The notes beneath the pieces were generated by a model. That model saw only the letters and a list, made by a program, of their open reading frames with translations. It did not search any database and had not been told where the DNA came from. The translations under genes and the position numbers were made by a program. Positions 45,781-52,172 of a DNA stretch of 64,000 nt are shown piece by piece. This DNA is from Sedimenticola_A sp040506425 (GTDB lineage Bacteria > Pseudomonadota > Gammaproteobacteria > Chromatiales > Chromatiaceae). Position 1 is the first letter of the stretch. Each line of letters starts with the position of its first letter. The stretch is taken from NCBI GenBank assembly GCA_965224515.1, contig OZ245051.1, positions 3,906,001 to 3,970,000 on the forward strand. Direction: 5' to 3'.

Positions 45781-46587
45781 TCAACCATTCAGCACATCTG
45801 CTAACGCAGGTTTTGAATCCACAACCTGCGGTAGTGTTCTTACTGCAACTCCATCAGATAAGAGTTTGTTTAGAATTGCTTGAGCTACATTTACACTCAT
45901 GGGTGAGTCTCCATGAACACAGATGCTATGTATTTCTGTCGGAATTATTTTGCCAAATTTCGTAATTATCGCAGCTTCATTGAGGAATTTATCCACCTGG
46001 TCGACACAGGTTTGGACATCGTGATAAACAGAACCAGGCTGTGACCTAGGAAGCAAATTTCCGTCCTCACCATAAGCCCTATCCGCAAATATCTCTTCAG
46101 CAACACAAAGTCCTGCTTCTCGACCAGCCCTGGAAAGGAATGAACATGCAGGAGAAAGTAATATCAATCCAGGATCAACATCTCGAATCGCTCTGGCTAC
46201 TACAGATGCAATACCTAAATTTTCTGCCGCCATGTTATTCAGTGCACCGTGCGGTTTTACATGGCTTACCGCTCCGCCTACTGACTTCGCAACACCTATT
46301 AGAGCTCCTATCTGATAGCTAATAATTGACTCAAGCTCCTCATTAGTGAGACTCATCGACCGGCGCCCAAATCCTTGAAGGTCAGGAAACGATGGATGTG
46401 CACCAATACTTACTTCATTAGCGCAGGCCATCTGGACTGTTCGCCTGATCACCAACGGATCACCACCGTGAAAGCCGCATGCGATATTGGCTGATTTGAT
46501 AATATCCATCATCGCTTCATCATTACCGATGGAATATGCACCGTATCCTTCGCCTAAATCAGCATTTAGATTAACTGCTCGAATCAT
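45781..46587 (-). CDS. pxpA: 5-oxoprolinase subunit A (LamB/YcsF family)
   Basis: A 268-residue protein with all family marks: VNLNADLGEGYG, ANIACGFHGGDPLVIRRTV, IGAHPSFPDLQGFGRRSM, HVKPHGALNN, EIFADRAYGEDGNL and ICVHGDSPMSV. It is the subunit that, with PxpB and PxpC, opens 5-oxo-L-proline at the cost of ATP. Here it is at the opposite island end from pxpBC and is followed by the glutamate dehydrogenase gene, which uses its product. A copy of the 19-bp element lies 180 bases before the start. Confidence 0.95.
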   Translation of the reverse strand: MIRAVNLNADLGEGYGAYSIGNDEAMMDIIKSANIACGFHGGDPLVIRRTVQMACANEVSIGAHPSFPDLQGFGRRSMSLTNEELESIISYQIGALIGVAKSVGGAVSHVKPHGALNNMAAENLGIASVVARAIRDVDPGLILLSPACSFLSRAGREAGLCVAEEIFADRAYGEDGNLLPRSQPGSVYHDVQTCVDQVDKFLNEAAIITKFGKIIPTEIHSICVHGDSPMSVNVAQAILNKLLSDGVAVRTLPQVVDSKPALADVLNG

Positions 46588-46962
46588 AGTTAAATCTCAT
46601 AAGCCACAGAATTTAATGATTATCAAACTGCATTAAAACGAATACTTATTTATTGATCGATTTGGGAAATTACAAACGAAGCCAGGGAGTTAAGTGAAGT
46701 TAATAATTCACCGGCCAACCAATAACTCGATATAAACAACAGGAATCAGAATTAATAATTGCATTTCGCTGACGAATTGTCAACGTTATATTGCTATATA
46801 AATTGATACAAATCTTAATAATTGGGTGATGATTTCCGTATTTTAAGCAGAAGACCTTCTATTGAAACCAAACCTTAGGTCAGCGCTTGCCAAACAAACT
46901 GATTTGTCTGCGTGAGTATTGTGTTGATCAGTTGTGCTCAGTCTTGCTTCGTGATGCAATTT
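46588..46962. other. intergenic region between pxpA and the right repeat
   Basis: 375 AT-rich bases with no supported gene. It contains the 19-bp element (46767-46785) and the right island edge. No integrase remnant or terminal inverted repeat is visible. Confidence 0.5.
46767..46785. promoter_or_regulatory. 19-bp island operator, copy before pxpA
   Basis: CGCTGACGAATTGTCAACG matches the other copies at 15 of 19 positions and is the best palindrome of the set (TGAC, five bases, GTCA). Confidence 0.6.
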
Positions 46963-46963
46963 C

Positions 46964-47062
46964 GGCAAGGAGCCCACCACCCACGCATGCCCCAACTGCA
47001 TGCGCGAGGGTCACGACACCGACGCCATTCACTGCAAATTCTGCGGCTCGCCGCTGCATTGA
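46964..47062 (+). pseudogene. 3'-end fragment of the potassium channel gene
   Basis: The last 32 codons and stop of the channel gene (GKEPTTHACPNC onward, zinc ribbon included), with one replacement (Ser to Ala) relative to the intact gene at 23519-24349. It has no start and no channel domain; it is a by-product of the duplication that frames the island. Confidence 0.9.
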
Positions 47063-47117
47063 ATATGCCGGGTGGCCTGGTGCGATGGCCAAGTGTATTT
47101 GGAAGCGATGGCGCATT

Positions 47118-47229
47118 GATGGTGGGTTACGCTTTCGCTAACCCACCCTACAACGCCACCCTGGTTTAAACTCGATGGTGGGTTGCGCTTTCGCTAACCC
47201 ACCCTACAACGCTACCCTGGTTTAAAGTT
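47118..47229 (+). repeat. two tandem 56-bp REP-like units
   Basis: Units 47118-47173 and 47174-47229 each contain GGTGGGTT, a CGCTTTCG loop and AACCCACC, then the CCCTACAACGC segment. One such unit is present in the left repeat (24405-24460). This kind of GTGGGTT...AACCCAC palindrome is a common intergenic repeat in gammaproteobacteria. Confidence 0.8.
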
Positions 47230-47242
47230 GAATTTTTTGTAG

Positions 47243-47260
47243 GTCGGGCTTCAGCCCGAC
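47243..47260 (+). terminator. hairpin copy in the right repeat
   Basis: GTCGGGC TTCA GCCCGAC, identical to the hairpin at 24474-24491. Confidence 0.45.
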
Positions 47261-47289
47261 ATAACAGTCACCTGCAACCGAAATTCAAA

Positions 47290-47359
47290 TGTAGGAGCCC
47301 AGTCCTCTGGGCGATTGAGTTAGCTGTCTGTTTATCGCCCGGAGGACCGGGCTCCTACA
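47290..47359. repeat. 26-bp inverted repeat (intergenic palindrome)
   Basis: Arms 47290-47315 and 47334-47359 are complementary except for two positions that remain G-U pairs in RNA, around an 18-base loop. It begins TGTAGGAGCCC and ends GGGCTCCTACA. It lies just after the RND pump gene on the minus strand and can act as its terminator. Its left arm is the point at which the left island repeat stops. Confidence 0.85.
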
Positions 47360-47401
47360 AAACTGATCATCACAAGCACCCACGAGCTCTGTGAGCGAAG
47401 T

Positions 47402-50400
47402 TTAAGCCGTCTCTGCAGCAGATTTCCCTGCAGCTTTATCACTTGCCCTGAACCATCCCAACTCCTCGAAGATCACGAAGCAGGAGGGGATAAGAAACAG
47501 TGAGAGCAAGGTCGCGGTGAGCAGGCCAAAAGCGAGACTGGCCACCAGGGGAATCAGGAACTGGGCCTGGGTGCTGGTCTCCGTCAACAGGGGCAGAAGG
47601 CCGACAATGGTGGTCAGGGAAGTGAGGATCACTGCTTTGAAACGATCACGTGCGGCAAGCCGCACCGCGTCTGTCATTGCCAATCCCCCGCTTCGCTGCT
47701 CCTTGATAAAGCTCACCAGCAGGATGCTGTCGTTGACCACGATACCGGTCAATGTCGCCAGCCCCACCAGGCTGGGCATGGAGAGATCGAGCCCCATCAG
47801 CAAGTGCCCCCAGACCACACCGATCAACCCGGTGGGTATCGCCAGCAGCACAGCCAGGGGCTGGAGATAACTCCTGAACTGGAAGGAGAGAATGATGAAG
47901 ACGCCGATCAGGCCGATCATGATATTGGTCTGGAGTGAAGCGCCTGTAGCCGCACTCTCCTTGCCCTGCCCCACGAAGGAGACCCGTATGCCCGGGTACT
48001 TCTTCTTCAGTTCGGGCAGGAACATCTTCTTGGTGATACCCATCAGCTCCTTGGCGTTTGCAATATTGGTATCCAGAGCTCCCTGTACGGTGACCGTGCG
48101 CTGGCCGTTTACCCGGTGAATGCGGGAGAAGCCACGAACCGCCTTGATCTCTGCAACCGCGGAGAGGGAGATCAGCTGTCCCCCCTGGGTGCGGATGGGC
48201 AGGTAGTTGAGATCCTCTACACTGGCCAGGTCACGGCCATCGAGTCTCACCACTACATCATACTCATTACCCCCCATCTGGACATCCAGGCTGGTACCGC
48301 CGTGGATAGAGGATCGCACCTCGTCCGCAATATCCCTGGCCGTGACGCCAAGGGAGCCGGCCATGTCACGCAGCTGAATTCGGTACTCCGGCTTGCCCGG
48401 GCGCAGGTCGTCGGAGAGATCCAGCACCCCCTTGAAACCTGCCAGCCACTGCTGTACATCCAAAGAGGCCTTTTTCAGCATCTCCAGCTTGCTGCCGTGG
48501 ATACGGATATCTATGGCCTTGCCTGCCACACCCCGCTCCTTGTCAGTAAACTTCAGGGCCAGGACATCAGGCAGCTCTCCCACCCTGCCCCGCCAGTCGG
48601 TGAGCATCTCCTGGATGCGGCCCACCCGCTCTTCTGCACGCAGCAGATCGGCGCTGACCGTAGCCAGGTGGGGACCGCTCTCCTTGGCGTCCACGTTGGT
48701 GTTGTAGAGTACGGAAATGTTCCTCACCAGGCGCTGTTCTCCCTTCTGACGGGCGGAGAACGCCTCATCCAGATCCTTCAGTGAGCTGACCAGCTGCCCC
48801 ACAACCTCTTCGGTACGTGCCAGTGGGGTACCCTGGGGGAGCAGCACCCGGGCCTGGATCACATCGCTCTCCAACACCGGCAGTGCACGGTACTTGAGCA
48901 CCCCGGCAGGGATCATGGTAAATGAGAAGATCACCAGCGCCAGCAGCAGGCCGACGGTCAAAAAGGGCTGATTCACAGTACGGCCCAGCAGAGGGGCAAA
49001 GCGGTTGTCGCGAAAACGGTCGAACAGCTCATCGAAGCGACGGTGGAATTTCGAACGCTCTCCCCTGGCCATGGGGCCCATGGAATGAGCAAGGTGGGCA
49101 GGCAGGATCAGGAACGCCTCGATCAGACTCACAGCCAGGGCGATCACCAGCACGGCAGGGATATACTTGAGAACAGCCCCCATCTTTCCCGCCATAAAGG
49201 CCAGGGGTCCGACGATCATGATGGTGGTCAGAAACGAGGAGAGAACACCTGGCAGTACCTGCTTGGTGCCTTCAACCGCGCCCTCCAAGGCACTGCGCCC
49301 TTTGCGGATTTTGGCGGCAATGTTCTCCGAGATAACGATGGCGTCGTCCATCAGCAGTCCGATAGCCACCAGCAGGGCCACCATGGTCATCATGTTTATG
49401 GTGTAACCGAAGAGCTGCATGAAGAAGATTGCGCCCAGGAAAGAGACCGGCAGCCCCATGCTGACCCAGAAGCTGTAGCGCAGGCTGAAGAAGGCCCACA
49501 TGGTGAGAAACACCAGCACCAGGCCCTGGGCCCCGTTCTCAAGCAGGATGCGCAGGCGGTCGCTGATATTGCTGGTGACATCCTGGCTGATCTCAAGGCT
49601 GACACCTTTGGGGGCCATCTCCAGCTCGCGTTTCAGATTCTCCCTGATCGCCTCCATTACACGCAGGGAATCCTCGGTATAGGTCTTGGATATCTCCAGC
49701 TGAGCGGCCCGTTTGCCGTTGAAAAATATACGCTCCTCCGGCTTGTCGAACCGGGTACGGATTGATGCAATATCTCCCAGCCGCACCGAGCCCCCGGTTT
49801 TGGCCGAGATAACAATCAGGTCTTCAAACTCCGTGGGCTTTCTGCGCTGCTCGGTAAAGCGCACAACCAGGTCGCCATCTTCCGTCTGCATGGTGCCGGC
49901 GGGCATGTCGATGCTCTGGCGCTCTATGGCCGCCTTGATATCCGAGACACCCAACCCGTAGCGCTGCTGTACCTCCACGGGTATCTCGATGGCGATATCC
50001 TGGTCTGAGAAACCGGCGACCCTGACCTGGGCGATCCGCCGGTCGCGCTTGATGCGTGCTTTCACCTTCTCGGCATAGGCCTTCAGGTCGGCGGGAGACA
50101 TATCAGAGGTAATCATCACCCCGGCCACCACGGCCACCCGCTCCATGATCTCAATAGCGGGGGTTTCGACCTTGTCGGGAAAGGTTGAGATGGATTCGAC
50201 CTGGGCTTTGAGGTCGTTGTAGAAGGCCCCCATATCGGAGCCCTCTTTCATCTGGGCGGTGACGATGGCCAGGTTCTCCCGGGCGTCGCAGCGCACCTCC
50301 TTCAGCTCGGTGAGGGTATCCAGGGCATCTTCACTGCGCTGGCATACAGCATCCTCTATCTCCGCAGGTGTGGCTCCGGCATAAGGGATACGCACCTCAA

Positions 50401-50527
50401 CCTCGGTAGGGGGAATGATAGGGAACGTGTCCCGCTGCAGCTTGGGCAGCGTCACCAACCCGAGAATCATCAACGCCACCATCAACAGGTTGGCAGCGGT
50501 GGGGTGCCGGGCGAAATAGTCGATCAT
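47402..50527 (-). CDS. RND family efflux permease
   Basis: A 1,041-residue inner-membrane pump of normal RND length with 12 helices in two halves. Features: TM1 start HPTAANLLMVALMILGLVTLP, IPYAGATPAEIEDAV, the proton-relay Asp pair in AIGLLMDDAIVISENI of TM4, and GLIGVFIILSFQFRSYLQPLAVLLAIP in the second half. The sequence type is close to hydrophobe/amphiphile exporters, with no heavy-metal DFG-type motif. It overlaps the adaptor gene by four bases (ATGA). No outer-membrane channel gene is adjacent, so a TolC-like partner elsewhere is required. Confidence 0.93.
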   Translation of the reverse strand: MIDYFARHPTAANLLMVALMILGLVTLPKLQRDTFPIIPPTEVEVRIPYAGATPAEIEDAVCQRSEDALDTLTELKEVRCDARENLAIVTAQMKEGSDMGAFYNDLKAQVESISTFPDKVETPAIEIMERVAVVAGVMITSDMSPADLKAYAEKVKARIKRDRRIAQVRVAGFSDQDIAIEIPVEVQQRYGLGVSDIKAAIERQSIDMPAGTMQTEDGDLVVRFTEQRRKPTEFEDLIVISAKTGGSVRLGDIASIRTRFDKPEERIFFNGKRAAQLEISKTYTEDSLRVMEAIRENLKRELEMAPKGVSLEISQDVTSNISDRLRILLENGAQGLVLVFLTMWAFFSLRYSFWVSMGLPVSFLGAIFFMQLFGYTINMMTMVALLVAIGLLMDDAIVISENIAAKIRKGRSALEGAVEGTKQVLPGVLSSFLTTIMIVGPLAFMAGKMGAVLKYIPAVLVIALAVSLIEAFLILPAHLAHSMGPMARGERSKFHRRFDELFDRFRDNRFAPLLGRTVNQPFLTVGLLLALVIFSFTMIPAGVLKYRALPVLESDVIQARVLLPQGTPLARTEEVVGQLVSSLKDLDEAFSARQKGEQRLVRNISVLYNTNVDAKESGPHLATVSADLLRAEERVGRIQEMLTDWRGRVGELPDVLALKFTDKERGVAGKAIDIRIHGSKLEMLKKASLDVQQWLAGFKGVLDLSDDLRPGKPEYRIQLRDMAGSLGVTARDIADEVRSSIHGGTSLDVQMGGNEYDVVVRLDGRDLASVEDLNYLPIRTQGGQLISLSAVAEIKAVRGFSRIHRVNGQRTVTVQGALDTNIANAKELMGITKKMFLPELKKKYPGIRVSFVGQGKESAATGASLQTNIMIGLIGVFIILSFQFRSYLQPLAVLLAIPTGLIGVVWGHLLMGLDLSMPSLVGLATLTGIVVNDSILLVSFIKEQRSGGLAMTDAVRLAARDRFKAVILTSLTTIVGLLPLLTETSTQAQFLIPLVASLAFGLLTATLLSLFLIPSCFVIFEELGWFRASDKAAGKSAAETA

Positions 50528-51846
50528 CTCTTTGACCCCTTGTTGCCGGTAGCCTCCATTTTCAGGCGCTTCATCGCCTTCTCATCCTGCATGGGTTCGA
50601 GCAACATCCCCTCCTGGGCGGTCAGCTCTGAGACCACCAGCCACTCACCGGCCTCCAGCCCCTTGGCTATAACCGCGGCCCCGCCCTGCTTGAAGGCGGT
50701 CTTGACCTGGCGGATCTCCAGGCGGTTCTCGCTGTTGGCGATATAGACCTTGCCGTTGTGGATGGCAGAAACCGGAATCACCAGGGGCCTGCCCTTGGGC
50801 TTCTTGCGCAGCTCCACCTCTACGAAGGTGTTTCTCACCAGGGCGGGACGCTGCCCGGGACGGGCCTTGGCATAGGGCTCATCCACCACCACGACCACCC
50901 CAAGGGTTTGGGTCTGGGGGTCCACCACCCCGGAAACCCTATCCACTCTCGCCTCCCACTCCACTGTGTGTGTGGCGGTTTTCAGGCGAACCACGGCATC
51001 CAGTTTGAGAGCGCCCGGAGTGCGCTCCACCGCGGCCACATCCTCGCCTTCAGCGCTCTTCTTGCCGGCTATCAGCGGACGCAGTTTACCGATTGGAAAA
51101 CGGGCCTCGATCTCCACCGAATCAGTGGCGTCGGCAGAGAACAAAAGCTGTCCCCTGTTGGCATACTGTGCCTGCCCCACCTTAACCTCGGTGATACGGG
51201 CATCGAAGGGGGCTACCAGGCGGGTGCGCTCCAGGTCGAGCCGGGCATTGGCCACCTGGGTCTTCAGCACTTCCCGTTCGGCTGCATTCAGAGCCAGTGT
51301 GTTCTTCAACCCCTGAACCGTTGACTCACCCTTGAGCTTTGATCGCTCAGCCTCTTCAAAAACCGACGAGGAGATCGCACCCTGCTTTCTGAGTTTAAGC
51401 TTGCGGGCGATATCCTTCTCAAGCAGGGCCTGGCTCTTCTCTTCCAGGGCCAGCGATGAACGGGTGGTGCGCTCCTTCACCGCCAGGGCCTGCAGCTGTG
51501 TCTCGGCCTGGGTCAGTGCCAGTTGGTAGCTGGCATCATTGATCTGCAGCAGTTCGCTGCCTGCCTGAACGATTTTTCCGCTCTTCAGCTCATCAGAAAG
51601 CCAGCTCACCTGGCCGGCAACTTCAGCCACTGCTTCCCAGCTTCTGGCCGGCATGGTGGTACCGTAACCCACGGCACGGGGCAACACGGCGATATTGGGC
51701 ACCTTTATGGCCCGTACCTTGGCCGCCCGCTCCTTGACCTCGGCCTTCTCCGGGGGGCGTTTCAATTTCGGCGCGATCACCAGCACCGCCAGGGCAATAA
51801 CGATCGGCAGAATGAACAGAGACCGGCGAATCCATTTTTTTTCCAT
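50524..51846 (-). CDS. RND periplasmic adaptor (membrane fusion protein)
   Basis: A 440-residue HlyD/AcrA-type protein with an N-terminal membrane anchor (LFILPIVIALAVLVIA), a lipoyl-like half (WEAVAEVAGQVSWLSDELKSGKIVQAGSEL), a long coiled coil (about 100-200), the second lipoyl half at VAPFDARITEVKVGQ, and beta-barrel and membrane-proximal domains. It links the RND pump to an outer-membrane channel. It is translated with the pump gene through a four-base overlap. It is divergent from the ACP-ligase fusion gene, across 322 bases. Confidence 0.92.
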   Translation of the reverse strand: MEKKWIRRSLFILPIVIALAVLVIAPKLKRPPEKAEVKERAAKVRAIKVPNIAVLPRAVGYGTTMPARSWEAVAEVAGQVSWLSDELKSGKIVQAGSELLQINDASYQLALTQAETQLQALAVKERTTRSSLALEEKSQALLEKDIARKLKLRKQGAISSSVFEEAERSKLKGESTVQGLKNTLALNAAEREVLKTQVANARLDLERTRLVAPFDARITEVKVGQAQYANRGQLLFSADATDSVEIEARFPIGKLRPLIAGKKSAEGEDVAAVERTPGALKLDAVVRLKTATHTVEWEARVDRVSGVVDPQTQTLGVVVVVDEPYAKARPGQRPALVRNTFVEVELRKKPKGRPLVIPVSAIHNGKVYIANSENRLEIRQVKTAFKQGGAAVIAKGLEAGEWLVVSELTAQEGMLLEPMQDEKAMKRLKMEATGNKGSKR

Positions 51847-52168
51847 TTTTATTTCCCAGAAACCGCCTGTGAGCAGGCCAATAATTATTATTCAGGCGCG
51901 AGAGGAGTTCTTCTTATCCACTCCCCTGTTCAGCGCGTATCTATCGCGAAAGAGCCTGTACTGAAGCGCACTATTGTTAAAGACTTAAAGATATTTAATA
52001 ACCGGGCAGCCAACAACCTGTTTGTTCAGGGGCTTTCATAATAATTATTCAACGTATGACCATCTCCTTAATATCCAGGCAGGGTTGATTTTCGCTCCCT
52101 TCTGGTGCCAGATCGGTCTATCCTGAGAGTAGGACAGTAAACATGCAGTCAACCCAACCAGACAAAAT
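51847..52168. other. divergent region, RND adaptor / acyl-AMP ligase fusion
   Basis: 322 bases without a clear gene. AATAATTATT occurs twice, at about 51880 and 52041, each followed by a TTCA-type sequence, and could be a regulator site pair. A nine-codon reading frame (52143-52172) sits directly before the ligase start. Confidence 0.35.
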
Positions 52169-52172
52169 ATGA
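52143..52172 (+). promoter_or_regulatory. nine-codon leader frame coupled to the ligase start
   Basis: ATG at 52143 follows AGTAGGACAG, a better ribosome site than that of the ligase. The frame (MQSTQPDKI) stops at TGA overlapping the ligase ATG as ATGA. This geometry would let ribosomes re-initiate at the ligase gene. It may be chance. Confidence 0.3.

Larger units (their letters stand above)
24539..46962. mobile_element. 22.4 kb catabolic genomic island between direct repeats
   Basis: The segment between the two copies of the channel-gene 3' end holds 17 genes. All but one are transcribed leftward, and together they deal with 5-oxoproline, glutamate and 2-oxoglutarate. Most of it is AT-rich: hand counts of single 60-base lines give 23/60 GC at 36841 and 39301 and 25/60 at 29401, against 32/60 at 8461 outside. 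No integrase, transposase or tRNA is present, and there are no terminal inverted repeats. Flanking repeats that copy a chromosomal segment fit entry by homologous single crossover of a circular molecule, or a duplication event, better than site-specific integration. The boundaries come directly from comparing the repeats; the origin is inferred. Confidence 0.8.
46963..47307 (+). repeat. right direct repeat flanking the island
   Basis: A 345-bp copy of 24250-24538 with about nine base changes, lengthened by one extra 56-bp unit. It begins inside the channel coding sequence with no promoter and continues into the complete palindrome that the left copy breaks off. Confidence 0.92.

Noticed and set aside
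24539..46962. Island as a prophage or ICE
   Set aside because: No integrase, phage structural, relaxase or conjugation gene is present, and the edges are not in a tRNA.
46887..47169. Open frames of 84 and 85 codons across the right island edge
   Set aside because: They are chance frames through the duplicated channel-gene tail and repeat units, out of frame with the channel.
47118..47229. Tandem 56-bp units as a CRISPR array
   Set aside because: There are only two direct units with no unique spacers; they are REP-like intergenic repeats.
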